The notes beneath the pieces are model-generated. The model was not told the origin of the DNA and made no database searches. It saw only the letters and a list, made by a program, of their open reading frames with translations. A stretch of DNA of 64,000 bases, from positions 2,705,501 to 2,769,500 of the forward strand of contig NC_019689.1 in the NCBI RefSeq assembly GCF_000317025.1. Direction: 5' to 3'. This DNA comes from Pleurocapsa sp. PCC 7327 (lineage in GTDB: Bacteria > Cyanobacteriota > Cyanobacteriia > Cyanobacteriales > Microcystaceae). The position numbers and the translations under genes were made by a program. This document shows positions 1 to 7,601 of this stretch, one piece after another; positions within the stretch are counted from its first letter, which is position 1; each line of letters begins with the position of its first letter.

Positions 1-1
1 G

Positions 2-193
2 CTGGCTTTCATGTTTGCCGTCACTTTTGCTGCTTCTAATAGTTATTTAACCCCAATTGGCTATCAGACAAACACGATGGTTTATGGACCGGGTGGCTAT
101 AAGTTTTTAGATTTTACTCGTGTGGGATTGCCTCTCAATTTAATCCTGACGATTCTTACGCCATTATCGATCGTCTGGCTTTATGGTTTATAA
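2..193 (+). CDS. C-terminal end of an SLC13/DASS-type anion permease (partial)
   Basis: Reading frame open from base 2 to the TAA at 191-193, so the gene starts outside the window. The visible 63 residues contain a polar segment [15 protein letters not shown] followed by a hydrophobic C-terminal helix ending LSIVWLYGL. The motif with Thr-Pro-Ile-Gly-Tyr-Gln-Thr-Asn is typical of the second substrate and sodium-binding loop of SLC13/DASS permeases, where SNT-like and T-P-x-G-Y-x-T-N motifs recur. This suggests an inner-membrane transporter for sulfate, dicarboxylates or similar anions. Substrate cannot be told from the tail alone. No terminator is visible before the next gene. Confidence 0.6.
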   Translation: MAFMFAVTFAASNSYLTPIGYQTNTMVYGPGGYKFLDFTRVGLPLNLILTILTPLSIVWLYGL

Positions 194-338
194 GGTTGGC
201 AATGAGACATTGCATGCGACGTTTCTACTGCCTGTAAAGGATTTCAATTTACGCTCACTCCGTTTTTCCCGACCTCGATCGCTCGGATTGTCTTGGCAAT
301 TAGATAGCGTTTATTGTGGTAGAAAAAGCTTAATTCCC

Positions 339-1223
339 ATGAATCTAAAAATTGCCTTTCTCGGTCTCGGCGTTATGGGTGCTCCCATGACAGCCAATCT
401 AGTACGCAAAGGATTTTCCGTTAGTGCTTGGAATCGTACCCCCAATCGTCCTACCATTGCGATCGCAGCTGATGCAGGCGCAACAATTACCGCTTCTATT
501 CAAGAGGCTGTGGAATCCGCCGAGATAATTTTTACCTGCGTCGGCGACGTTCCCGATGTAGAAGCCGTTATTCTGGGCAGTGAAGGAGTCGTTCGTTATG
601 CCCAACCCGGTGCCCTCATTGTAGATATGAGCACTATCGGCAGCAATGCCGCTCGCCAAATCGGTATGGAGGTGCAAAAACATCGCCTGCGCTTCCTTGA
701 TGCTCCTGTTTCTGGCGGCGATCTTGGAGCGCATAAAGGAACCCTTACGATTATGGTAGGCGGCGAGCCAAAAGATTTTGAGGAATGCAAGCCAGCCTTT
801 GAAGCGATGGGAAAAACCATTCGCCTCTGCGGACCGATAGGCAGCGGTCAAGCCGTAAAATTATGCAATCAAATTCTAGCAGCCGTGCATATGGTGGCAT
901 TATGCGAAGCGCTAGAAATGGCTAAAAGACAAGGCATAGACCCCAACCTAGTTGTAGAAGTTTGCAGTACGGGAGCGGCAGGATCTTGGGCGCTAGCAAA
1001 TTTGGGTCCGAAAATCATTGCCTCCGATCTCGATCCGGGTTTTGCGATTCGGCACATTCTCAAAGATTTGCGTTTGGTAAAAGAAACGATGCAATTTTGG
1101 CAAGGACAATTCCCAGGTGTAGAGTTAGCTAACCATCTGTTCAAAATTGTTAGCGAATTAGATGGGGGCAAAGGTGAAGCATTAGGGACTCAAGCAATGA
1201 TTCGTGCCTATGAAACTCGATAG
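339..1223 (+). CDS. NAD(P)-dependent beta-hydroxyacid dehydrogenase (3-hydroxyisobutyrate dehydrogenase / glyoxylate reductase family)
   Basis: Soluble oxidoreductase of 294 residues when started at the ATG at 339; the frame is open upstream to 183 but the extra residues do not look like the family. The Rossmann dinucleotide motif GLGVMG is at residues 9-14, the substrate loop DAPVSGG at 121-127, and GSGQAVKLCNQ at 168-178 carries the catalytic Lys174. Length and all three signatures match the 3-hydroxyisobutyrate/tartronate-semialdehyde/glyoxylate reductase family, which reduces or oxidises short beta-hydroxyacids or semialdehydes with NAD(P). The precise substrate is not determined. The ribosome binding site is weak. 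It stands alone between the permease tail and the convergent small heat-shock gene. Confidence 0.85.
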   Translation: MNLKIAFLGLGVMGAPMTANLVRKGFSVSAWNRTPNRPTIAIAADAGATITASIQEAVESAEIIFTCVGDVPDVEAVILGSEGVVRYAQPGALIVDMSTIGSNAARQIGMEVQKHRLRFLDAPVSGGDLGAHKGTLTIMVGGEPKDFEECKPAFEAMGKTIRLCGPIGSGQAVKLCNQILAAVHMVALCEALEMAKRQGIDPNLVVEVCSTGAAGSWALANLGPKIIASDLDPGFAIRHILKDLRLVKETMQFWQGQFPGVELANHLFKIVSELDGGKGEALGTQAMIRAYETR

Positions 1224-1367
1224 CCAACAGACTTCTTGCGGAAGTAGCGCAAAGGGGAGAGAGTGAGTATAAAGGAACCAATCAATCTACACTCGCCTTT
1301 CCCCCTTCCCCCGTATTTTGAAGGTCGAAGTTAGAGGAGACGCCGTTATCAAAAAAGCGGAGTATCT

Positions 1368-1814
1368 CTAACCAATATTAACTTTGACAACTTTTTGCTT
1401 TTGTGCTTCCGCTTTTGGTAGCGTTAGATGCAAGATGCCGTTCTTGTAATCAGCCATCACCTTCGTATTTTCTATACGAGTGGGCAAGGCAATTACGCGA
1501 CGGAATTTCCCATAGCGAAATTCTGTGCGAGTCATGCCTTCTTCTTGAGTCTTGGTTTCGGATTTGCGTTCGCCGCTGATACTGACGGACTCAGCAGTTA
1601 CTTCGATGTCGATGTCTTTGGCTTCCAAACCCGGAACTTCTACTTTCAGGTGAACTGCATCAGCTGTTTCTGTCATTTCTGCGGCTGGCACGTGAGATAA
1701 ACTAATTCTTTCACCATTAGGATAAGTCGTAGGAGCTAGCGTATCAAACAAGCGATTCATTTCTCTTTTCAGTGCTTCAACTTCTCGGAAAGGTTCCCAG
1801 CGCATAAGCGACAT
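1368..1814 (-). CDS. hspA: small heat-shock protein, Hsp20/alpha-crystallin family
   Basis: ATP-independent holdase chaperone of 148 residues. The start is the ATG whose complement is at 1812-1814, because a strong GGAGGTGG ribosome binding site (1820-1827) lies just upstream; the longer frame would begin at TTG. N-terminal helix MSLMRWEPFREVEAL is typical of class A bacterial sHSPs. The alpha-crystallin domain spans about residues 46-140 with the signature KNGILHLTLPK at 124-134. A C-terminal V-x-I motif (145-147) would dock into neighbouring dimers during oligomer assembly. The gene has its own upstream region of about 260 bp and faces the dehydrogenase convergently. Regulation may involve the leader RNA (see findings). 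Confidence 0.93.
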   Translation of the reverse strand: MSLMRWEPFREVEALKREMNRLFDTLAPTTYPNGERISLSHVPAAEMTETADAVHLKVEVPGLEAKDIDIEVTAESVSISGERKSETKTQEEGMTRTEFRYGKFRRVIALPTRIENTKVMADYKNGILHLTLPKAEAQKQKVVKVNIG

Positions 1815-2075
1815 ATTTTCCACCTCCAATTCAAAGATTTAAAGACCGACTAAGGTTTTGTTTGATTGTTCGCTCGAACTATCTACCTCTGATAATAAGA
1901 ATAATGCAGCTAATGAAATTGGCTAATCTAGTTTTGCGTACCTAATATGGAGCGATCGCCGTACTCAACAATAAAATCTTGGCAGCAGCTATACGGAAGC
2001 CGTCGCGATCGCATTTCAGCTAAACTGATCTGTAGAAAACACCAAAAAAGCGTCACTTTTTAGTACCGAATCTTT

Positions 2076-2303
2076 ATGCAAAAGCGACACTCGTTTGACT
2101 CATCCCAGATCATGTACCGTGCTGAAGAGTTATTAAAGGCTGCCTCTAACCGCTATCGAATCACCGTTCAAGTTGCCAATCGAGCCAAACGTCGTCGGTA
2201 TGAAGAGTTTGATAATATTGACGATCCGATGATGAAACCTGCTATTCGTGCCATCATCGAAATGTCAGACGAACTCACTCAACCAGAAATCATCGGCGAC
2301 TAA
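2076..2303 (+). CDS. rpoZ: DNA-directed RNA polymerase omega subunit
   Basis: 75-residue protein matching cyanobacterial omega in length and sequence: N-terminal [20 protein letters not shown], a central [16 protein letters not shown] block, and an acidic tail. Omega binds the beta-prime subunit and assists RNA polymerase assembly. In cyanobacteria it also affects sigma-factor recruitment. It is the first gene of a compact three-gene run: the next start is 12 bp downstream and the third gene overlaps the second by 4 bp. The operon arrangement with a DUF1818 gene fits conservation among cyanobacteria. Confidence 0.92.
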   Translation: MQKRHSFDSSQIMYRAEELLKAASNRYRITVQVANRAKRRRYEEFDNIDDPMMKPAIRAIIEMSDELTQPEIIGD

Positions 2304-2314
2304 AACTAGACAAA

Positions 2315-2974
2315 ATGCTCTGGAAAGCGCTACGGAAGCATCAATCTATGCAACGAGCCAAACCAATGCGGCGACGAGTTCTAGCTATTGTGGTCGGGTT
2401 AGTATTGGCTCTGGGAGTAGGATACCTCAAACAGAGGGGAATCGCGATCGGGTTTGGCTCGCAGCCAGTCGCGGCTCAAACCATGCGTCCCGAATCCGTT
2501 GCTGCTACTGTTTATCAGCGTCTTCCCAACCTCCCTAAAGAAAATCAATACCTTCGTCGGGACACGGGAAAGGTAGACGAACAAAACACCCTAATAACTC
2601 GTTTGGTGCGCTATCACCAAGATTTGAAAAAGCGTCAGACTAACTTTCGGCTAGACTGGAAACTCACCTTAGCGGATTATTTAGGGGTTAACGAGCCTAT
2701 CAAACCCGATCGCTATCCAGGGCAAAGCAGTTTAAAAACTAACCCGATGGAAAACGATGTCAAAGCCATTCGCCATCTCAATCGTCGCCAGAGAGATGAG
2801 TTAGTCGATGCCTTAGTTAGCGCCTACAAAGCGAACGAGCCAAACCCGCCAACTCCCAATGTCAATCCAAATTCCAATTCCTCGCCCAAACCCGCTCCTC
2901 AATCTCCTTCTGTGCCAAGTTCCTCTAGTCCTTCGATGTCTAAACCGGGCGATTCTCAATTACTCCAGCCATGA
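2315..2974 (+). CDS. conserved cyanobacterial membrane-anchored protein downstream of rpoZ
   Basis: 219 residues if begun at ATG 2315, with ATGs at 2348 and 2366 as alternatives; no clear ribosome binding site decides, and translation may be coupled to rpoZ, which ends 12 bp upstream. A basic stretch (RAKPMRRR) precedes one hydrophobic segment at about residues 19-37, giving a signal anchor or uncleaved signal. The remainder is hydrophilic, with an Arg/Lys-rich region around 75-165 and a Pro/Ser/Asn low-complexity tail from about 175. I do not recognise a characterised domain. It is probably a periplasmic or thylakoid-lumen-facing protein found in cyanobacterial rpoZ loci. Function unknown. 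Confidence 0.75.
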   Translation: MLWKALRKHQSMQRAKPMRRRVLAIVVGLVLALGVGYLKQRGIAIGFGSQPVAAQTMRPESVAATVYQRLPNLPKENQYLRRDTGKVDEQNTLITRLVRYHQDLKKRQTNFRLDWKLTLADYLGVNEPIKPDRYPGQSSLKTNPMENDVKAIRHLNRRQRDELVDALVSAYKANEPNPPTPNVNPNSNSSPKPAPQSPSVPSSSSPSMSKPGDSQLLQP

Positions 2975-3339
2975 GCGATCGCTTGTTGAGAGTGGGAAAT
3001 GGTTGGCGTATTGGTTGGAATCCCAACGCAGAAATTTACAAAGGGTTAGTAGGCGGCGAGGATTGGGCGATCGAGTTAACCGAAGACGAGTTAAATGATT
3101 TTTGTTGCTTGCTCGAGCAACTGACCCAGATGATGACTTGCATGGCTGATGAGTTGATGGATGAGGAGAAAATCGCCTGCGAAGCAGAAAGCGATCGCCT
3201 TTGGATGGAAGTAGAAGGTTATCCCCACGCCTATTCTCTGCGCTTGATTCTCAATCAAGGTCGCTGTTGCGAGGGGTATTGGTCGGCAGAAGCTGTGGCA
3301 GAGTTAGTACGAGCTGCGCGAACGCTGAAGGGATTTTGA
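2971..3339 (+). CDS. DUF1818 family protein
   Basis: 122 residues. The ATG overlaps the TGA of the preceding gene in an ATGA, indicating translational coupling. The sequence matches DUF1818, a family of cyanobacteria and plastids: N-terminal GNGWRIGWNP, acidic central region ELTEDELNDFCCLLEQL, and C-terminal QGRCCEGYWSAEAV. It is predicted to be soluble with no signal peptide or membrane helix. No biochemical role is known to me. Its cysteine pairs (CC in the middle and near the end) could be structural. It is the last gene before tRNA-Pro. Confidence 0.8.
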   Translation: MSDRLLRVGNGWRIGWNPNAEIYKGLVGGEDWAIELTEDELNDFCCLLEQLTQMMTCMADELMDEEKIACEAESDRLWMEVEGYPHAYSLRLILNQGRCCEGYWSAEAVAELVRAARTLKGF

Positions 3340-3350
3340 ACGCGAGTTGC

Positions 3351-3380
3351 TTGCTAATTTTCGGTAACAGAGTGTATACT
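3351..3380 (+). promoter_or_regulatory. sigma-70-type promoter of tRNA-Pro
   Basis: A -35-like TTGCTA at 3351-3356 and a -10-like TATACT at 3375-3380 are separated by 18 bp, with the tRNA beginning 20 bp later. Position and boxes fit a constitutive promoter for the tRNA gene. Confidence 0.55.
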
Positions 3381-3399
3381 AAAAAATCGTCGCAGGCAT

Positions 3400-3473
3400 C
3401 GGGGCGTAGCGCAGCTTGGTAGCGCACCACTTTGGGGTAGTGGGGGTCGTGGGTTCAAATCCCGCCGCTCCGA
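3400..3473 (+). tRNA. tRNA-Pro (anticodon GGG)
   Basis: A full cloverleaf folds. The acceptor stem pairs CGGGGCG (3400-3406) with CGCTCCG (3466-3472) with one G-U pair, followed by discriminator A. The D arm contains GCAGCTTGGTAGC, the anticodon stem CCACT/AGTGG closes loop TTGGGGT with anticodon GGG, and the T arm has GGGTTCAAATCCC. The 3' CCA is not encoded, as is common in cyanobacteria. Confidence 0.95.
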
Positions 3474-3479
3474 TTTAAT

Positions 3480-3514
3480 GAAAACCTTCTTTAGCATAAG
3501 GTTTTCGCGTTTTT
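3480..3514 (+). terminator. Rho-independent terminator after tRNA-Pro
   Basis: Perfect 9-bp stem GAAAACCTT (3480-3488) / AAGGTTTTC (3498-3506), followed by GCG and five T. It lies 6 bp after the tRNA, so it ends the tRNA transcript. Confidence 0.85.
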
Positions 3515-3617
3515 AGATAGAGGGGCGATCGCCAGGCTCATTCTCGAAATTTATGAAACTATAGCACTATTGTTTCGATCGCTCTAAATTTTTTGAGCAT
3601 TGAATTAATCGTCGCTC

Positions 3618-3663
3618 TCAACCATGACAAAAATCATGGAGACAATTACCTAGTGATGGTTGA
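3618..3663 (+). promoter_or_regulatory. nested, mutually exclusive inverted repeats in the 319-bp gap before the 3793 gene
   Basis: CCATGA (3622-3627) pairs with TCATGG (3634-3639) around CAAAAA. TCAACCAT (3618-3625) also pairs with ATGGTTGA (3656-3663). The two stems share the bases CCAT, so only one can form. Apart from the tRNA terminator, nothing else is recognised in the 3474-3792 gap. It could be an operator or an RNA switch in the leader of the next gene. Confidence 0.35.
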
Positions 3664-3792
3664 AAGTCAGAGAAAACATATCTAGTTCGTCGATACAGAA
3701 TTCGTGACATTTATCAGATGTTTTTTCCTAGTTGAATCCATAGGATAAATGCAGTTGAAATCAGTTTAATAAAACGCGCTAGGAGAATTTCG

Positions 3793-4131
3793 ATGAATGG
3801 GGAAGAAAGGCTAGAAGCGTTACGGATGAAGATCGCGCACAGACAGATGCAATATATCCTGGATTGTAAAAGGCTAGAGGAATTGGTTAAACCAGGACAT
3901 ACGTATACCTACGCCGAACTGATTAAATCGCTCGAACTGGCGAAAAACGTTGCCACCTATATCGCAGTCAAAACAGCCGTTGAAGAGATGACCGAAAAAG
4001 TCGTGCAAGAGCTGGCTAAAAGAGTGACAGAAGAAGGCTTTGTGGCTGTCTTTAGTTCCGCCGTCGAACCCCTCATCCTGCGCGAAGCTCAACTAATCTC
4101 CCAACGCCAATTGAAACGAACCTCTCAATAG
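3793..4131 (+). CDS. small hypothetical protein, helical
   Basis: 112 residues with a good ribosome binding site (TAGGAGAA about 8 bp before the ATG), so it is probably a real gene. It is rich in Lys, Glu and Leu and predicted almost entirely helical, with no signal peptide or membrane segment. A middle section (TYTYAELIKSLELAKNVATY) and a more hydrophobic C-terminal part (FVAVFSSAVEPLILREAQL) stand out. I do not recognise a family. It is followed by a dispersed repeat and is not obviously cotranscribed with its neighbours. Possible alternative structures in its leader are noted separately. Confidence 0.6.
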   Translation: MNGEERLEALRMKIAHRQMQYILDCKRLEELVKPGHTYTYAELIKSLELAKNVATYIAVKTAVEEMTEKVVQELAKRVTEEGFVAVFSSAVEPLILREAQLISQRQLKRTSQ

Positions 4132-4195
4132 CACGGAAAGCCTTCGTCAAACAATATATGCGATATATGCGATCGCGATGTAGAGATGCGATCTG

Positions 4196-4344
4196 TTTGG
4201 CATCAAAGCCTAGAACTTTAGTTCTAGGCTCAAAGCTCAACTCGATGAAAATCGACTGAAATTCCTATTGGGTCTCTTTTAGAAGACTTTTTCGATCGAC
4301 CAGGAAATTCATTACAAAAGCGGTTGTTGCCACTGCTGCAAGAT
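4196..4344 (-). repeat. dispersed repeat R1, copy A (possible insertion-element end)
   Basis: 149-bp block that recurs inverted at 48109-48256 with roughly 85% identity by eye. It contains a perfect interrupted palindrome with arms AGCCTAGAACT / AGTTCTAGGCT (4207-4230). On the minus strand it encodes an open tail FPGRSKKSS..DPIGISVDF that is shared with the other copy. A terminal palindrome next to the 3' end of a reading frame suits a remnant of an IS200/IS605-like element, but a MITE is also possible. Confidence 0.7.
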
Positions 4345-4399
4345 CTAAATATAAATAAAAGGAGATCGACGCAATTGAGATTAAGTCTACGAACACTTG

Positions 4400-5449
4400 A
4401 TGACTCATCAATATTGCCTAGCAGTACTTCCAGGCGAGGGAATTGGACTAGAAGTCGTAGAAGCTGCACTAAAAATTCTTCAACAGGTTGCTCGACTCAA
4501 AGGATTTTCTGTTGAGGTAAATTATGGACTCATTGGAGAACCAGCTTTAGAGACATGTGGAAACTTTTTTCCAGAAGAAACAGCACAACTGTGCGAGAGG
4601 TCTGATGGCATTCTGTTTGGTGCAGTATCCAGGGGAGGACTCTTAGAGTTACGAAAACGTTTCGATTTGTTCGTTAATCTTCGTCCCATTCGCACTTTCA
4701 ACAGTTTGCTCGTCAAATCGCCACTCAAAACCGAACGACTCAAAGGAGTAGATATCCTCTTCGTGCGAGAATTGACAAGCGGGATCTATTTTGGGGCTTC
4801 TGGACGCACCGAAGATGAGAGGGGTACTTATGGTTATCACACCATGCGCTACTACGACTGGGAGATAAGACGGATAGCAAGGGTTGCTCTCGAAAAAGCT
4901 AGAAGTCGCAAAGGTTTACTGACTGTTGCTCATAAGGAAAATGCATTGCCCCATTTACCGTGGAGTCATCTCGTGAAAGAAGAAGCCGAACATTTTCCTG
5001 GCGTAGTCGTAGAACCCATGCTAGTAGACAACTTGGCGATGCAATTAGTCATCAATCCCCAGCGTTTCGATGTGATTTTAGCTGGCAATCTTTTTGGAGA
5101 TCTTCTTAGCGATCTTGGCGGAGCAATAGTTGGTTCGATTGGATTGCTAGGTTCTGCCAGTCTCAATGCAAATGGCTTTGGAATGTACGAAGCCATTCAC
5201 GGTACGGCACCGGATATTGCGGGTAAAGGAATTGCTAATCCTCTCGGAACGCTGGCAGGAATTATTTTAATGCTTCAGCAATGGGGTGAAGAGGAATCCG
5301 CACAAATGTTGATTCAAGCACAAGACAACCTTTTGGCGAAAGGATACCGAACAGCCGATTTAGCGCCTCAAGGCAAAGAAATTTTAGTCAATACGGAGGA
5401 ATTAGTCGAGTTATTTGTAAACGAGCTTTCAATTCTACAGCGTTTCTAA
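4400..5449 (+). CDS. isopropylmalate-dehydrogenase-like beta-decarboxylating dehydrogenase (hphB-like)
   Basis: 349-residue member of the isocitrate/isopropylmalate dehydrogenase family. Seen: PGEGIG near the N-terminus, GLLELRKRFDLFVNLRP (80-96) with substrate-binding arginines, VRELTSGIYFG, Lys179 and Asn181 in HKENAL, metal ligands Asp210, Asp234 and Asp238, and the NAD-type cofactor loop HGTAPDIAGKGIANP (267-281). In Thermus LeuB the residue after the Asn is a Val that touches the isopropyl group; here it is Ala182, which would leave room for a larger side chain. Neighbouring the LeuD-LeuC fusion, this matches the hphB/hphCD pair of Nostoc punctiforme that makes homophenylalanine via benzylmalate. 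A plain leuB role remains possible. Start is ATG 4400; the preceding TTG is less likely. No good ribosome site. Confidence 0.75.
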   Translation: MTHQYCLAVLPGEGIGLEVVEAALKILQQVARLKGFSVEVNYGLIGEPALETCGNFFPEETAQLCERSDGILFGAVSRGGLLELRKRFDLFVNLRPIRTFNSLLVKSPLKTERLKGVDILFVRELTSGIYFGASGRTEDERGTYGYHTMRYYDWEIRRIARVALEKARSRKGLLTVAHKENALPHLPWSHLVKEEAEHFPGVVVEPMLVDNLAMQLVINPQRFDVILAGNLFGDLLSDLGGAIVGSIGLLGSASLNANGFGMYEAIHGTAPDIAGKGIANPLGTLAGIILMLQQWGEEESAQMLIQAQDNLLAKGYRTADLAPQGKEILVNTEELVELFVNELSILQRF

Positions 5450-5469
5450 ATGAATCGTAAAATCATGTT

Positions 5470-5543
5470 GTAGTGCGACCAACAGGAGTCGCGAGCGAGA
5501 CGTTTGCGCAAAGCGCAGCGCCCAAAAAGGCGGATCGCACTAC
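5470..5543. repeat. fold-back element between the two leu-like genes
   Basis: GTAGTGCGA (5470-5478) is exactly inverted as TCGCACTAC (5535-5543), with GC-rich inner palindromes such as TTTGCGCAAA between. The rest of the 334-bp gap 5450-5783 is AT-rich and shows no gene. This could be a small mobile fold-back element or a transcript hairpin. Confidence 0.5.
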
Positions 5544-5783
5544 TTTTCACAAATCAAATAGACTTGCTAAATCTTCCTTACAGACTTATAACCGGGCTAT
5601 CGCTAGTTTATCTTGTCTTCTTTTTTGATAAGGTGTTGACTTTGCGATCGCATTTTGAAATCATAGCTCTATAAATATATTTGTAAGTTATTAGCTGGAT
5701 AATTAATCTATGTTTATTGACAAATTTACTCCGATAAATATGATAATAAAAAAATAAAATGGCTTTTGATTTTTAGGTGAGGA

Positions 5784-7502
5784 GTGGTGAATATCTCAGA
5801 GAAAATTTTAATACTCGGTGATGATATTAACACCGATGATATTATCCCAGCCAAACGCGGCACCAATGCCGATCCCGCCCATTTAGCACGCTATGCCTTC
5901 GAACATCTAATAGGAGAAGGGAAGCTGCTAGAATACGATATCATCGAGGCAGGACATAACTTTGGCTGCGGTTCTAGTCGAGAATTTGCTCCAATTGCTA
6001 TCAAAGTAGCAGGAATTAAAAAAGTTCGCGCTCGTTCTTTTGCAGAAATTTTCTATCGCAATAGTATCAATATCGGTCTATCATTAGAAATTATCGGGGA
6101 TAGCCAACAGAATCCAGTCGTAGATGCGATCGCGCGGGCAGGCGGTTTAATTACCTTCAACCAAAAACGTCTGAGAGGTGAAGTTTCTGTACCCAAAAGT
6201 CTCACGCCAGCGCGATCGATGACGATGGCAGAAAAGATGCTTGCCCGTGCTTCGGGCAATGCTTTCGTCCAACCTGGCGAGGTTATTTTTGCCAAAGTCG
6301 ATTTGGCAATGTCCCACGATGCCATTGCAGGGCCAGTCGCTCAACTTTTCTACCAGCATTTTGGAGAGAATGCGAAAGTCTGGAATGCAAATAAAGTTGT
6401 TTTAGTTGCCGATCATTTCATTCAAATTAACGACATCAGGAAAGATGAAGGCGCAACGAAGATGCATCAACAAATGGTGCAATTTGCACGAGAGCAAGGT
6501 TGCCATCTATTAGACGTGGTTTCTCCAGGCGAAGCGGCAGGTATTTGCCACGTTCTCCTACCAGAAAAAGGCTTCATCCGTCCAGGGATGGTTATTGCAG
6601 GGACGGATTCTCATAGTTGCACCTATGGGGCATTTGGTTGCTTTTCTACTGGGGTAGGAACGACTGACATGGCGAATCTCTTTGCAACTGGGGATATGTG
6701 GATTCGCGTTCCAGGAACGTTGCTGTTTGAATTATCGGGAACGCTTCCCAAACAGATCGGCGCTAAAGATATTATGCTCTTTATCCTGGGTCAAATCGGC
6801 TGCAATGGGGCAACTGGAAAGGCGATCGAATTTCGGGGCAGTATTATCGAGCAATTGCCAATCGACGAACGCATGACTCTGGCAAATATGGCGATCGAGT
6901 GCGGGGCGATATGCGGTTTAATTGCTTCCGATGAAGTGACGCTTAAGTACGTGCAAAGTCGCACGCAAGAGGAATTTGAAGTAATAACCAGCGATCGCGA
7001 TGCAGAATACGAAGAAATTTATCGATTCGATCTCAGTAGTCTAGAACCGCAAATTGCCTGTCCGCAAAAACCCGATCGCGTGGTCAGTATTGGGGAATTG
7101 GGTGAAGTTCCTATTACGCGGGCGTTTATCGGTTCCTGCACGGGAGGAAAACTCTTCGATCTGGCCCAAGCTGCTGAAGTGCTTAAAGGGCGCAGAGTTG
7201 ACCCTAGAGTAAGTCTGTTTGTCGTTCCCGCTTCTGGAGAGGTTCGTCAAAAAGCTCAGGAATTGGGCTACTTAGATATCTTAGAACAAGCAGGCGCACA
7301 GGTTCTCAAATCTGGCTGCGGTGCTTGCATCAATGCCGGAATTGGAGTTTTAGGCAAAGAAGAGACGGGGATTTATGCCACCAATCGTAACTTTAAGGGA
7401 CGCAGTGGCGATCCGACGGCTAGAAATTATCTTGCCTCTCCGCGCGTGGTTGCGATTTCAGCAGTAAAGGGGAAAATTAGCGATCGCATCGAGGATAAAT
7501 GA
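5784..7502 (+). CDS. fused LeuD-LeuC aconitase-superfamily isomerase (hphCD-like)
   Basis: 572-residue single-chain fusion in the order small subunit then large subunit. Residues 1 to about 150 are the swivelling LeuD domain with GDDINTDDIIP (12-22) and GCGSSREFAP (61-70). From about 165 follows the LeuC domain with GTDSHSCTYGAFG (273-285) and the three [4Fe-4S] ligands Cys452, Cys512 and Cys515. The substrate-specificity loop after DDIIP reads AKRGTN, unlike the YLRT or YLVY-type loops of homoaconitase and isopropylmalate isomerase. SREFA replaces the usual SREHA. Starts are GTG 5784 or GTG 5787 behind AGGTGAGG. The function is dehydration and rehydration of an alkylmalate, likely benzylmalate or a related homologue. 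It pairs with the upstream dehydrogenase, 334 bp away; the third partner, an hphA-like synthase, is not in the window. Confidence 0.8.
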   Translation: MVNISEKILILGDDINTDDIIPAKRGTNADPAHLARYAFEHLIGEGKLLEYDIIEAGHNFGCGSSREFAPIAIKVAGIKKVRARSFAEIFYRNSINIGLSLEIIGDSQQNPVVDAIARAGGLITFNQKRLRGEVSVPKSLTPARSMTMAEKMLARASGNAFVQPGEVIFAKVDLAMSHDAIAGPVAQLFYQHFGENAKVWNANKVVLVADHFIQINDIRKDEGATKMHQQMVQFAREQGCHLLDVVSPGEAAGICHVLLPEKGFIRPGMVIAGTDSHSCTYGAFGCFSTGVGTTDMANLFATGDMWIRVPGTLLFELSGTLPKQIGAKDIMLFILGQIGCNGATGKAIEFRGSIIEQLPIDERMTLANMAIECGAICGLIASDEVTLKYVQSRTQEEFEVITSDRDAEYEEIYRFDLSSLEPQIACPQKPDRVVSIGELGEVPITRAFIGSCTGGKLFDLAQAAEVLKGRRVDPRVSLFVVPASGEVRQKAQELGYLDILEQAGAQVLKSGCGACINAGIGVLGKEETGIYATNRNFKGRSGDPTARNYLASPRVVAISAVKGKISDRIEDK

Positions 7503-7601
7503 GCGAGCGCATTTTTTTATTACGGGAGCTAATAGACTTGTTGATAGGGGAATGACGCGAAAAATGATTTATGTATAAAATTCGCTTAATTTAGCGTGCC
7601 T

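Noticed and set aside
4230-4469. 79-residue minus-strand frame ending DPIGISVDFHRVEL
   Set aside because: Its N-terminal half is the antisense of the hphB-like gene. Only the end is meaningful, as part of repeat R1.
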